DNA of 64,000 nucleotides from Palleronia abyssalis (lineage in GTDB: Bacteria; Pseudomonadota; Alphaproteobacteria; Rhodobacterales; Rhodobacteraceae), in NCBI RefSeq assembly GCF_900302445.1, contig NZ_ONZF01000013.1, forward strand, positions 1-64,000, given 5' to 3'. Position 1 is the first letter of the stretch; every line of letters begins with the position of its first letter. The translations under genes and the position numbers were made by a program. Positions 51,587-60,455 of the stretch are shown here, one piece after another. The notes under the pieces are model-generated. The model searched no databases and had not been told where the DNA came from. It saw only the letters and a list, made by a program, of their open reading frames with translations.

Positions 51587-52384
51587 CTACGCGGACCGTC
51601 GCAGCCCGGACACCACCGTGGACAAAAGGAACAGAAGGGCCGCGACGCAGACGATGGTCGGACCCGTCGGCGCGTCGAAGCTGTACGAGGCGCGAAGGCC
51701 GCCGAACGCCGACGCCATCCCCACCAGCGCGGCCAGGATCCCCATCCGCTCGGGCGTGGTCGCGAAAGGGCGGATGGTGGCCGCGGGGATGATCAGAAGG
51801 GCCGTGATCAAAAGCACGCCCACCACCTTGATCGCCACGGCGACGACCAGCGCCAGCGCAAGGGTCAGGACCAGCTGCTCGCGCTTTGGATCTACCCCGG
51901 CGGCGCGGGCGAGGTCGGGGTTCAGCGTCGCGGTCAGAAGCGCGGACCAGCGCCAGCCGATCAGCGCCAAAACCAGAAGCGCGCCGCCCCAGATGACGGC
52001 CAGATCCACCCTCGACACCGACAGGATGTCGCCGAACAGATAGGCCATGATGTCGATGCGCACGTTCGACAGGAACGACACCCCCACGAGGCCGATGGCC
52101 AGCGCAGAATGCGCCATGACCCCCAAAAGCGTGTCCATCGCATAGCCACGCCCCGAAATCAGCGAGACCGCTGTCGCCATCACCAGCGCGACCACCAGCG
52201 CCCCCGCGAAGACCGGAAGTGAAAGGGCCAGCGACAGCGCGACGCCCAGGATCGCGGCATGGGCGGTGGCGTCGCCGAAATACGCCATGCGCCGCCAGAC
52301 GACGAAACAGCCCAAGGGTGCTGCGGCCAGCGCGGTGCCGATGCCGGCCAGTGCCGCGCGTGTCATGAAATCGTCGAGGATCAT
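51587..52384 (-). CDS. znuB: Zinc ABC transporter permease ZnuB
   Basis: The 265-residue protein has about eight membrane helices in the ABC-3 permease pattern (ALAAAPLGCFVVWRRMAYFG, DATAHAAILGVALSLALSLP, VKVVGVLLITALLIIPAATI in outline). With ZnuC and ZnuA it imports zinc. Its start overlaps the znuC stop (ATGA, 52381-52384). Confidence 0.96.
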   Translation of the reverse strand: MILDDFMTRAALAGIGTALAAAPLGCFVVWRRMAYFGDATAHAAILGVALSLALSLPVFAGALVVALVMATAVSLISGRGYAMDTLLGVMAHSALAIGLVGVSFLSNVRIDIMAYLFGDILSVSRVDLAVIWGGALLVLALIGWRWSALLTATLNPDLARAAGVDPKREQLVLTLALALVVAVAIKVVGVLLITALLIIPAATIRPFATTPERMGILAALVGMASAFGGLRASYSFDAPTGPTIVCVAALLFLLSTVVSGLRRSA

Positions 52385-53148
52385 TCGGCGGCGTCCCGGT
52401 CTGCAGGTTCGTGATGCGCGTGGCCGTGGTCGTGCCCGTGGCTGTGGTCGTGCGTATGGCGATACAGGGCCAGCGCACCCTTCGTCCCCTCGCCGAACAG
52501 GCGGCGGTAATCGGGGGCCGCGGCAACGACGTCGGGCGTGCCTTCGCAGCAGACATGGCCGTTCAGGCAGACGACGCGGTCCGACGCGCTCATGACCACG
52601 TGCAGATCGTGGCTGATCATCAGCACGCCGCAGCCGGTCTCGGCCCGGACTTCCTCGATCCGGCGATAGAACGCGGCCGATCCGGGCTGGTCCAGGCCGG
52701 CCGTCGCCTCGTCCAGAATCAACAGGTCGGGTGTCTCCAGCAACGCGCGGGCCAGAAGCGCGCGCTGGAACTGGCCGCCCGACAGGACCGACATCTGCCG
52801 TTTGCCGATACCCGGCACGCCCGCGCGTTCCAGGGCGTCCTGGGCGCGGGCCTTCGAAACGCGGCGCGGCAGGCTCAGGAACCGTTCGACCGTCATCGGC
52901 AGGGTGGGGTCCAGCACCAGGCGCTGGGGGACATAGCCGATCTTCAGGCCGCGCGGTTTTTCCACCCAGCCGCGGCCGGGGGTCACGCCGCCCAGGATCG
53001 CGCGGATCAGGGTCGACTTGCCCGAGCCGTTGGGGCCCACGATGGTCACGATCTCGCCCCGCGTGACGCTGAGGCTGACGCGGTCCAGAATGGTGGTGCC
53101 GCCGTATTCGACCGTCAGGTCGTGCGCATGAACAAGGGTCGGGGCCAC
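52381..53148 (-). CDS. znuC: Zinc ABC transporter ATPase ZnuC with His-rich tail
   Basis: The 255-residue protein starts at GTG 53148, two bases after the zur stop. It has Walker A VGPNGSGKST, signature LSGGQFQR and Walker B LLILDEAT. The C-terminus ends in a histidine-rich tail with nine His in about 16 residues (HTHDHSHGHDHGHAHHE), which could bind zinc and tune transport. The operon order is zur-znuC-znuB, all overlapping or nearly so. Confidence 0.95.
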   Translation of the reverse strand: MAPTLVHAHDLTVEYGGTTILDRVSLSVTRGEIVTIVGPNGSGKSTLIRAILGGVTPGRGWVEKPRGLKIGYVPQRLVLDPTLPMTVERFLSLPRRVSKARAQDALERAGVPGIGKRQMSVLSGGQFQRALLARALLETPDLLILDEATAGLDQPGSAAFYRRIEEVRAETGCGVLMISHDLHVVMSASDRVVCLNGHVCCEGTPDVVAAAPDYRRLFGEGTKGALALYRHTHDHSHGHDHGHAHHEPADRDAAE

Positions 53149-53150
53149 GA

Positions 53151-53627
53151 TCAGGCCGCGTCCACGCAGTAGGGGCACAGCCCCTCGGCCTCGCGCACGG
53201 CGCGTTCGATGACGAACCCGGCCTCGGACGCGGCGCGCCCCAGTTCGCCGCGCGTGGGGTCCGATCCCGCCTCGACCACGCGGTCGCAAGACCGGCAGAT
53301 CAGGAAGACGGGCGTGTGGCCGCCGGTGAAATGGGTGCAGGCCACGAAGGCGTTCAGACGCTCGATCCGGTGGGCGAAGCCGTGGGCGGTCAGGAACTCC
53401 AGCGCGCGATAGGCGACGGGCGGCTGCGATCCCAGCCCTTCGGCGCGCAGGATGTCGAGGATCTCGTAGGCACCGATGGCCTTGTGCTCGGACAGCAGGA
53501 TTTCCAGCACGCGCTGCCGGGTCTTGGTGAATTGCAGCTTTTGGTCCGCGCAATAGCTTGCCGCCGCCGCCACGCCTTCGGCGATGCAGCTTTTATGGTC
53601 GTGCTTCTCGAATGCCTGGCTGGACAT
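53151..53627 (-). CDS. zur: Zinc uptake regulator Zur (Fur family)
   Basis: The 158-residue protein starts MSSQAFEKHDHKSCIAEGVA behind CCGGAGG. It has the Fur-type winged helix (FTKTRQRVLEILLSEHKAIG, PPVAYRALEFLTAHGFAHRI) and two CxxC zinc-site pairs, ICRSCDR near residue 105 and CPYCVDAA at the C-terminus. It should repress the znu genes when zinc is sufficient. It is divergent from znuA across an inverted repeat that fits its operator. Confidence 0.94.
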   Translation of the reverse strand: MSSQAFEKHDHKSCIAEGVAAAASYCADQKLQFTKTRQRVLEILLSEHKAIGAYEILDILRAEGLGSQPPVAYRALEFLTAHGFAHRIERLNAFVACTHFTGGHTPVFLICRSCDRVVEAGSDPTRGELGRAASEAGFVIERAVREAEGLCPYCVDAA

Positions 53628-53652
53628 GCGGACCTCCGGACGGAACGGGCTT

Positions 53653-53675
53653 GATATGTGATACTGTATCATCTA
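53653..53675. promoter_or_regulatory. Candidate Zur box
   Basis: GATATGTGATACTGTATCAT contains the inverted repeat TGATAC-T-GTATCA (53659-53671). It is AT-rich and lies between zur (start 53627) and znuA (start 53714), 32 bases from one and 43 from the other. It resembles alphaproteobacterial Zur boxes with TGTTATANNATAACA-like symmetry. A single operator could control both transcripts. Confidence 0.75.
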
Positions 53676-53713
53676 GTCGGTGTCGAACTGTTATATAATC
53701 ACAGGAGCTTTCG

Positions 53714-54808
53714 ATGTCCACGCCCCTTAGATCATCAATAGCCGGCGGTGTCCTGGCCGCCGTTTCGGCCACGGTGACAACCGCCGACGTGCCTGCCGTG
53801 GCCGCCGATATCGCGCCGGTCCACAGCCTGGTCGCCCGCGTCATGGAAGGCGTCGGCACGCCCGAGCTGATCGTGCAGCCCGGCACCTCGCCCCACGGCT
53901 ATTCCATGCGCCCGTCCGAAGCGCGGGCGGTCGAACAGGCCGACGCGGTCTTCTGGATCGGGCCCGAGCTGACGTCGTGGCTGGGCCGCACGCTGGAGAC
54001 GCTGGCAGGCGACGCGGTCGTCACCGGCCTTCTGGACGCCGAGGGCACCCGGACCCTGGAGTTCCGCGAAGGCGCGACCTTCGAGGCCCACGACCATGGA
54101 GACGAAGACCATGACGCCGAGGCGCATGATGACCACGACGATGGCGAGGATGCGCAGGACCACGAGCACGCAGAGGGGCACGAGGACGGGCACGATCACG
54201 AGCATGACGAGGCCGAGCACGACCACGAGGAAGAGCACGACCACGATCATGAGGACGCGGACCATGCCCATGACGGGGAAGGGCATGCACACGAGGGCGT
54301 CGATCCCCATGCCTGGCTGGACCCCGAGAACGGCAAGGCCTGGCTGGACGTGATCGCCGCGGAGCTGTCGGAACTGGACCCCGAGAACGCCGAGACCTAT
54401 CGCAGCAACGCCGCCGCCGGCCAGCAGGAGATCGACGCCGCCTCTGAAGACGTGCGCGAGACCCTCGACCGGATCGGGCCGCTGACCTTCGTGGTGTTCC
54501 ACGACGCCTACCACTATTTCGAGGCCCGCTTCGATTACGAGGCCGTCGGGGCCATCGCGCTGAGCGATGCAAGCGATCCAAGCCCCGCCCGGGTCGAGGA
54601 GGTGCAGGACACGGTCGAGGCGCTGGGGGTCGAATGCGTATTCGCCGAGCCGCAGTTCAACCAGAACATGGTCCGCGTCGTGCTGGACGGGACCGAGGGG
54701 CGTTCCGGCGTGATCGACCCGCTGGGGATGGATATCGACACCGGCCCGGACTTCTATCCCGATCTACTGCACTCGATCGCGGATCAGATCGCCGCCTGCA
54801 AGGGTTGA
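53714..54808 (+). CDS. znuA: Zinc ABC transporter binding protein ZnuA
   Basis: The 364-residue protein has a signal peptide (GVLAAVSATVTTADVPAVAA) and zinc-ligand motifs: His in GTSPHGYSMRPSEAR, His in GVDPHAWLDPENGKAWL and His in FVVFHDAYHYFEARF. Between the first two lies a very long His/Asp/Glu loop, about residues 124-197, with around 20 histidines. Such loops are known from ZnuA but this one is large. AGGAG precedes the ATG at six bases, and a TATAAT occurs at 53694-53699. Confidence 0.96.
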   Translation: MSTPLRSSIAGGVLAAVSATVTTADVPAVAADIAPVHSLVARVMEGVGTPELIVQPGTSPHGYSMRPSEARAVEQADAVFWIGPELTSWLGRTLETLAGDAVVTGLLDAEGTRTLEFREGATFEAHDHGDEDHDAEAHDDHDDGEDAQDHEHAEGHEDGHDHEHDEAEHDHEEEHDHDHEDADHAHDGEGHAHEGVDPHAWLDPENGKAWLDVIAAELSELDPENAETYRSNAAAGQQEIDAASEDVRETLDRIGPLTFVVFHDAYHYFEARFDYEAVGAIALSDASDPSPARVEEVQDTVEALGVECVFAEPQFNQNMVRVVLDGTEGRSGVIDPLGMDIDTGPDFYPDLLHSIADQIAACKG

Positions 54809-54818
54809 GGCCCGGCGT

Positions 54819-54846
54819 TCGGGCGCGCCCGCGGGGACGCGCCCGA
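54819..54846. terminator. Hairpin between convergent znuA and CoA-ligase genes
   Basis: TCGGGCGCG (54819-54827) and CGCGCCCGA (54838-54846) form a perfect nine-bp stem with a ten-base loop, ten bases after znuA and four bases before the stop of the convergent gene. There is no strong T tract. Confidence 0.6.
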
Positions 54847-54850
54847 TCCC

Positions 54851-56488
54851 TCAATCCTTCAGGCGGAAGCGCTGGATCTTGCCCGTCTCGGTCTTGGGCA
54901 GTGCGTCGATGAACCGGATGATGCGGGGATACTTGTAGGGCGCGATGGTGGCTTTCACGAAATCCTGCAGGGTCTTGGCCAGCACTTCGTCGCCCGTGTG
55001 CCCTTCGGAAAGGACCACATGGGCAGCGACCACCGCGCCGCGATCCTCGTCCGGCTGGCCGACGACGGCGCATTCGGCCACGGCATCGTGGGAGAGAAGG
55101 GCCGCTTCGACCTCCGGCCCCGCGATGTTGTAGCCCGACGACAGGATCATGTCGTCGTTGCGCGCGGCGAAGTGCAGATAGCCGTCCTCGTCCATGGTGA
55201 AGGCGTCGCCGGTGATGTTCCAGCCGTCCAGAACGTATTTCACCTGCCGGTCATCGGCCAGATACCGGCACCCCGTCGGCCCCCGGACGGCCAGCCGTCC
55301 CACGGTGCCCCGCGGGGCCTCGGCGCCGTCCTCGTCCACGATCTTTGCCTCGTAGCCCGTGACGGGCTTGCCGGTGCAGGCGGGGCGATGGTCATCGAAC
55401 CGGTTCGAGATGAAGATGTGCAGCATCTCAGTCGCGCCGATCCCGTCGAGCATGGGTTTGCCGGTCTTTTCAATCCATTCGTCATAGACGGGGGCGGGCA
55501 GAGTCTCCCCGGCCGAGACGGCGGCGCGCAAGCTCGACAGGTCCGCGCCCTCGTCCATCGCGCGAAGCATCACGCGGTAGGCGGTGGGCGCGGTAAACGA
55601 GACCGTGGCGCGGTAAGTCTCGATGATTTCGATCATGTTGGGGGGCGAGGCAGATTCCAGCAGCGTCGCGGCGGCGCCGAAGCGCAGGGGGAACACCGCC
55701 AGACCGCCCAGCCCGAAGGTGAAGGCCAAGGGGGGCGATCCGACGAAGATGTCGTCGGGGGTAACGTTCAGCACTTCCTTCGCATAGCCGTCCGCGATGA
55801 TCAGGATGTCGCGGTGAAAATGCATCGTGGCCTTGGGCGACCCGGTCGTGCCCGAGGTGAAGCCCAGAAGCGCCACGTCGTCCCGGCCCGTGTCCACCGC
55901 GTCGAACTGCACGGGCTTTTCCAAAGCCAGGCGGTCAAGCTCGGCATCGTGGTTTAGCGTGCCGTCGAAGCCCACGACGGTCTTGAGGTACTGGCTGGTC
56001 TTGGCGCAGGTGGCGATCTCGTCCATCAGGCGGGTGTCGCACAGGGCGAATTCGATCTGCGCCTTGTCGACGATCTGGCCCAGCTCGCCCGCGCGCAGCA
56101 GCGGCATGGTGTTGACCACGACCGCCCCGGCCTTGGTCGCGGCCAGCCAGACGGCCACCATCGCGGGGTTGTTGGCCGATCGGATCAGGATCCGGTTGCC
56201 CGGCTTCACGCCCAGATCGTCGACTAGGACATGGGCCAGGCGGTTGGTCCAGTCGGCCAGCTCCTTGTAGGTCCGCCGCCGCCCGTTGCCGATCAGGGCG
56301 ACGCGGTCGCCGTGGCCGCGCGCGACCATGGCGTCCGTCAGCTCGACCCCGATATTCAGCCGGTCGGGATAGTCGAACCTGTCCAGCAGGAAGTCGGGCC
56401 ACTGGTCCGGCGGGGGCAGGTTGTCGCGGGTGAAGGTGTCCACGTGGGCCGAGGGGCCCAGCATGTCGTCGAAAGACCGGTCAGGCAT
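54851..56488 (-). CDS. Aromatic-acid CoA ligase (2-aminobenzoate/benzoate-CoA ligase family)
   Basis: The 545-residue protein has the adenylate-forming enzyme motifs: LLGFTSGTTGSPKATMHFHR (P-loop), GIGATEMLHIFISN, YVLDGWNITGDAFTMDEDGY (with the ATP-ribose Asp), GYNIAGPEVEAALLSHDAVA and the catalytic Lys in LPKTETGKIQRFRL. The N-terminal DNLPPPDQWPDFLLDRFDYP is characteristic of benzoate/2-aminobenzoate-CoA ligases. It would activate an aromatic acid to its CoA thioester. GGAG precedes the start at about ten bases. It follows the acyl-CoA dehydrogenase gene on the same strand. Confidence 0.9.
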   Translation of the reverse strand: MPDRSFDDMLGPSAHVDTFTRDNLPPPDQWPDFLLDRFDYPDRLNIGVELTDAMVARGHGDRVALIGNGRRRTYKELADWTNRLAHVLVDDLGVKPGNRILIRSANNPAMVAVWLAATKAGAVVVNTMPLLRAGELGQIVDKAQIEFALCDTRLMDEIATCAKTSQYLKTVVGFDGTLNHDAELDRLALEKPVQFDAVDTGRDDVALLGFTSGTTGSPKATMHFHRDILIIADGYAKEVLNVTPDDIFVGSPPLAFTFGLGGLAVFPLRFGAAATLLESASPPNMIEIIETYRATVSFTAPTAYRVMLRAMDEGADLSSLRAAVSAGETLPAPVYDEWIEKTGKPMLDGIGATEMLHIFISNRFDDHRPACTGKPVTGYEAKIVDEDGAEAPRGTVGRLAVRGPTGCRYLADDRQVKYVLDGWNITGDAFTMDEDGYLHFAARNDDMILSSGYNIAGPEVEAALLSHDAVAECAVVGQPDEDRGAVVAAHVVLSEGHTGDEVLAKTLQDFVKATIAPYKYPRIIRFIDALPKTETGKIQRFRLKD

Positions 56489-56567
56489 TCGGTCCACTCC
56501 ATGTTGGTGGCCCGGAACCTCGGGCCGGGTGATGGGCGGGTTGGCCCGCCTCTGATCTTTTCGTCGG

Positions 56568-57716
56568 TCAGGCGCCCATCGTCTGGCGCGCGATGATGAC
56601 CTTCTGCACGTCCGAGGCGCCTTCATAGATGCGCAGGGCGCGGATCTCGCGATACAGGCGCTCGACAACCTCGCCGGATTTCACGCCGTCGCCGCCGTGA
56701 AGCTGCACCGCCGCGTCGATGACCTTCTGCGCCTCGTCGGTGGCGTAAAGCTTGGCCATCGCCGCCTCGCGGCTGACGCGCGGGGCGCCGGAATCCTTGG
56801 TCCACGCTGCGCGATAGACCAGCAGGGCGGCGGCATCGACGCGCAGGGCCATGTCGGCGATATGGCCCTGGACCATCTGCAACTCGGACAGGGGTTTGCC
56901 CTGCACCTCGCGCGCGGCCACGCGGGACAGCGATTCGTCAAAGGCGCGGCGGGCGAAGCCCAAACCGGCGGCGGCAACGGTGGTGCGGAACACGTCCAGC
57001 ACCGACATGGCGATCTTGAAGCCTTGACCGGGCGCGCCGATCAGAGCGGATTTGGGCAGCCGCGCGCCGTCGAACTGCAACGTGGCTAGCGGGTGCGGGG
57101 CGATGGTCTGCAACCGTTCGGCGATGGACAGTCCCGGCGTATCGGCGGGCACGACAAAAGCAGACAGGCCCTTGGCGCCGGGGCCTTCACCGGTGCGGGC
57201 GAACAGGGTGTAGACATCCGCGATCCCGCCATTCGAGATCCAGGTCTTCTGCCCGTCCAGCACCCAGGCGTCACCGTCATCGGTGGCGGTCATCGTCGAA
57301 TTCGCCACGTCTGAGCCCGATTGCGGCTCGGTCAGCGCGAAGGCCGAGATCGCCTTGCCGGTGCGCGTCAGGGGCAGCCATTCGTCCTGCTGCGCTTTCG
57401 AGCCGAAAAGCGACAGCGCCCCGGTGCCAAGGCCCTGCATCGCGAAGGCAAAATCCATCAGACCGTCGTGGCGGGCCAGCGTCTCGCGCGACAGACACAA
57501 GGTCCGCACGTCCAACGGGTTCGGATCGGCGGGGTCCACGGCGGTGGGCTGAAGCCAGCCATCGGCCCCCAGTTTCGCGACCAGATCGCGGCAGGCGGCG
57601 TCGGTGTCGTGGTGATCGACCGAGCCAAGATCGCCTGCCCAGTCGTCCAGCGCCTTGGCGTGGTCGCGGTGGCGGTCTTCGAGGAACGGCCAGTCGAGAT
57701 AGGAACGGTCGGGCAT
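56568..57716 (-). CDS. Acyl-CoA dehydrogenase
   Basis: The 382-residue protein has family signatures ISAFALTEPQSGSDVANSTM (flavin/substrate region), VLDGQKTWISNGGIADVYTL, the QLHGGDGVKSGEVVERLYRE motif and EGASDVQKVIIARQTM, whose Glu is the usual catalytic base. It oxidises an acyl-CoA with FAD and electron transfer flavoprotein. Its ATG shares one base with the stop of the hydratase gene (TGATG). In this operon it probably acts on an alicyclic or ring-derived acyl-CoA. Confidence 0.93.
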   Translation of the reverse strand: MPDRSYLDWPFLEDRHRDHAKALDDWAGDLGSVDHHDTDAACRDLVAKLGADGWLQPTAVDPADPNPLDVRTLCLSRETLARHDGLMDFAFAMQGLGTGALSLFGSKAQQDEWLPLTRTGKAISAFALTEPQSGSDVANSTMTATDDGDAWVLDGQKTWISNGGIADVYTLFARTGEGPGAKGLSAFVVPADTPGLSIAERLQTIAPHPLATLQFDGARLPKSALIGAPGQGFKIAMSVLDVFRTTVAAAGLGFARRAFDESLSRVAAREVQGKPLSELQMVQGHIADMALRVDAAALLVYRAAWTKDSGAPRVSREAAMAKLYATDEAQKVIDAAVQLHGGDGVKSGEVVERLYREIRALRIYEGASDVQKVIIARQTMGA

Positions 57717-58516
57717 CAATCCCCCTGAAAGACGGGTTTTTCCTTCGCGACGAAGGCGTTGTAGGCGCGGGTGAAATCCTCGGTCTGCATGCAGATCGCC
57801 TGCGCCTGCGCCTCGGCCTCGATGGCCTGGTCCAGCGACATGGACCATTCCTGGTTCAGCATGGTCTTGGTCATCATGTGCCCGAAATTGGGGCCATCCG
57901 CGATCCGGCGGGCCATCGCTTGGGCCTCGGCCTCGAGCGCATCTGCGTCAACGACCTTGTTCCAGAAGCCCCAGGCTGACCCCTCGTCCGCGCTCATCGC
58001 ACGGCCGGTATACAGCAGTTCGGCCGCGCGGCCCTGGCCGATGATCCGGGGCAGCATGGCGCAGGCCCCCATGTCGCAGCCCGCAAGCCCGACGCGGGTG
58101 AACAGGAAAGCGGCCTTGGTGTCGGGCGTGGCGATGCGCAGGTCGGACGCCATGGCGACGATCGCGCCCGCGCCGACGCAGACCCCGTCGGCGGCGGCGA
58201 TCACGGGCACGCCGCAATGGATCATCGCCTTGACCAGATCGCCGGTCATGCGGGTGAAGGCCAGAAGCTCCTTCATGGTCATCTTCGTCAGCGGGCCGAT
58301 GATGTCGTGGACATCGCCGCCCGAGCAGAAGTTGCCCCCGTTCGACCCGAAGACCACGGCTTTCACGTCGTCGCGGTAGGGCAGGGCGCGGAACCAGTCG
58401 CGCAGTTCGGCATAGCTGTCGAAGGTCAGCGGGTTCTTCCGGTCGGGTCGGTCCAGGCGCAGCGTCGCGATGCCGTCTTCGATCTGACAGCGGAAATGGG
58501 TGGTGTCGATGGTCAA
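57716..58516 (-). CDS. Enoyl-CoA hydratase/isomerase family protein
   Basis: The start is TTG at 58516, overlapping the marR stop as TTGA and preceded by GGGAGAAGAG, giving 266 residues. Crotonase-fold signatures are clear: [20 protein letters not shown] (oxyanion hole region), [20 protein letters not shown] and [20 protein letters not shown]. It would hydrate or rearrange a ring-derived enoyl-CoA. It lies between marR and the acyl-CoA dehydrogenase gene. Confidence 0.92.
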   Translation of the reverse strand: MTIDTTHFRCQIEDGIATLRLDRPDRKNPLTFDSYAELRDWFRALPYRDDVKAVVFGSNGGNFCSGGDVHDIIGPLTKMTMKELLAFTRMTGDLVKAMIHCGVPVIAAADGVCVGAGAIVAMASDLRIATPDTKAAFLFTRVGLAGCDMGACAMLPRIIGQGRAAELLYTGRAMSADEGSAWGFWNKVVDADALEAEAQAMARRIADGPNFGHMMTKTMLNQEWSMSLDQAIEAEAQAQAICMQTEDFTRAYNAFVAKEKPVFQGD

Positions 58517-58995
58517 GCTCTCTTCTCCCGTTGGGTGACGGCGTCGAACCGTTCGGACAGGGTGTCGGCCTCTTCGGCGTCGAAATCCGCCAGAAGCTCG
58601 TCGATCCAGGCTTCGTGGGCCGTGGCCTGGCGGGCGAATTCCTCGTGCCCCTTTCGGGTCAGCCGCACCAGCGAGGCGCGGCGATCGCCCGGCACCTGAA
58701 CGCGCACGACGATCCCGTCCTCGACCAGCCGGTCGATGATCCCCGTGACGTTCCCGTTGGACACGCGCAGAATCCCCGACAGCGCGCTCATCTTCAGGCC
58801 GTTGTCGTACCGGGCCAGGGCGGCCATGACGTCGAAGCGGGGCAGGGTGGTGTCGAACTGGGCCCGCAGGCGTTCGCGCAGCTGGGATTCCACCATGCGG
58901 GTGCGTTTCAGCATCCGCAGCCACATGCGCAAACGGGCTTTCGAGGCATCCCCGGCCCGGTTTTCGGGTGTCGTTTCCGTCCCACGTTGCGCCAC
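58513..58995 (-). CDS. MarR-family transcriptional regulator
   Basis: The 160-residue protein has the MarR winged helix: [40 protein letters not shown] (recognition helix), then [20 protein letters not shown]. Regulators of this type beside CoA ligases usually respond to the aryl-CoA. It is the first gene of the catabolic operon and is divergent from the livK-type gene, with an inverted repeat in between. Confidence 0.92.
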   Translation of the reverse strand: MAQRGTETTPENRAGDASKARLRMWLRMLKRTRMVESQLRERLRAQFDTTLPRFDVMAALARYDNGLKMSALSGILRVSNGNVTGIIDRLVEDGIVVRVQVPGDRRASLVRLTRKGHEEFARQATAHEAWIDELLADFDAEEADTLSERFDAVTQREKRA

Positions 58996-59059
58996 GCGCT
59001 TCTATCCCCCGCATGTGTGCCGAACCTATGAGCAAAGGCTAGGCGGCGCCCAAATTTGG

Positions 59060-59086
59060 TTCAAGCAAAAAAAGTTTGAGCTTGAA
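59060..59086. promoter_or_regulatory. Candidate MarR operator
   Basis: TTCAAGC (59060-59066) and GCTTGAA (59080-59086) form an inverted repeat with 13 AT-rich bases between, 65 bases from the marR start and 157 from the transporter start. It is the most symmetric element in the divergent region. Confidence 0.6.
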
Positions 59087-59242
59087 ATACTATTTCCCCG
59101 ACGTCAGCATCATCCCCGTCAGGATGGTCCCGGATGAGAACGGGGTTGCGAAACGATGCCATTCGCGCCCTGAATGCAGGATTACGGCACGACGCCCGCA
59201 AGACGGCGCGGCCTGAACGACAACCAACAAGGGATGACCGCA

Positions 59243-60433
59243 ATGACCACCAAGACAATGCTTCTGGCGACCAGCCTTCTGACGCTGCCCGGCGCCGCGC
59301 TGGCGCAGGACGTGCCCCCCGCCGCTCAGGACGACGTGCTGAAGATCGGCCTGATCTATACGCTGTCCGGCCCCGCCGCCGCCCTGGGCGAGCAGGCGCG
59401 CAACGGCTTCATGCTGGCCGCCGAGCGCATCGGCGAACTGGGCGGGATGGAGACCGAGATCGTCGTGATCGACGACGAACAGCGCCCCGACAAGGCCGCC
59501 GACGACGCGCGCGAGCTGGTCCAGCGCGAGGAGGTCGATTTCGTTGTCGGCCCGATTTTCTCGAACATCCTCGTCGCGATCCACCAGCCCGTGACCGAGA
59601 CGGGGACGATCCTGATCTCGACCAACGCGGGCACGTCGAATTTCGCGGGGGCCGAGTGCAACCCGAACTTCTTCGTCACCTCGTATCAGAACGACCAGAA
59701 CCACGAGGTCATGGGCGCCTATGCCGAAAGCGAGGGGTATCAGAACGTCTTCCTGATGGCGCCGAACTATCAGGCCGGACGCGACAGCTTGGCGGGCTTC
59801 AAGAATTCCTACACCGGCGGGTTCGCGGGCGAGGTGTTCACCGAGATGGGGCAGCTCGACTTCTCGTCCGAGCTGGCGCAGATCGCCGCGTTCCAGCCCG
59901 ACGCGCTGTTCACCTTCATGCCAGGCGGCATGGGCGTGAACCTGGTCAAGCAGTTCGACCAGGCCGGTCTGTCCTCGATGCCGTTCCTGTCGGCCTTCAC
60001 GGTGGACGAGACCACGCTGCCCGCCACGCAGGACGCGGCCGTCGGCCTTCTGGGCGGCGCCAACTGGGCGCCCGATCTGGAGAACGAGGCCAACGAGGCC
60101 TTCGTGTCCGCCTATATCGAGGAATACGGCGCCGTTCCCGGCACCTATGCGATGCAGGCCTATGATGCGGCGCAGCTGATAGATTCGGCCGTGCGCAAGG
60201 TCGATGGCGACCTGACCGACCGCGACGCCCTGCGCGCCGCGCTGAAAGAGGCCGATTTCGACAGCCCGCGCGGCGACTTCTCGTTCGGGGTGAACAACTA
60301 CCCGGTGCAGGACTTCTATCTGGTCGAGGCGGTCAAGCGCGACGACGGGATGTACGGCACCTCGGTCCGCGAGAAGATCTTCGACGACTACGTCGATACC
60401 TATGCCGACCAGTGCCAGATGGACGCGTCCTGA
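59243..60433 (+). CDS. Branched-chain-type ABC transporter substrate-binding protein
   Basis: The 396-residue protein has a signal peptide (MLLATSLLTLPGAALAQDVP) and the periplasmic-binding fold of the LivK family: KIGLIYTLSGPAAALGEQAR, then VDFVVGPIFSNILVAIHQPV and TILISTNAGTSNFAGAECNP. LivJ/K-like proteins near CoA ligases commonly bind aromatic acids rather than leucine. The gene leads the transporter operon, divergent from marR. ATG at 59234 is an alternative start. Confidence 0.93.
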   Translation: MTTKTMLLATSLLTLPGAALAQDVPPAAQDDVLKIGLIYTLSGPAAALGEQARNGFMLAAERIGELGGMETEIVVIDDEQRPDKAADDARELVQREEVDFVVGPIFSNILVAIHQPVTETGTILISTNAGTSNFAGAECNPNFFVTSYQNDQNHEVMGAYAESEGYQNVFLMAPNYQAGRDSLAGFKNSYTGGFAGEVFTEMGQLDFSSELAQIAAFQPDALFTFMPGGMGVNLVKQFDQAGLSSMPFLSAFTVDETTLPATQDAAVGLLGGANWAPDLENEANEAFVSAYIEEYGAVPGTYAMQAYDAAQLIDSAVRKVDGDLTDRDALRAALKEADFDSPRGDFSFGVNNYPVQDFYLVEAVKRDDGMYGTSVREKIFDDYVDTYADQCQMDAS

Positions 60434-60455
60434 TCCGGGAAGGGGGACCACGTTC

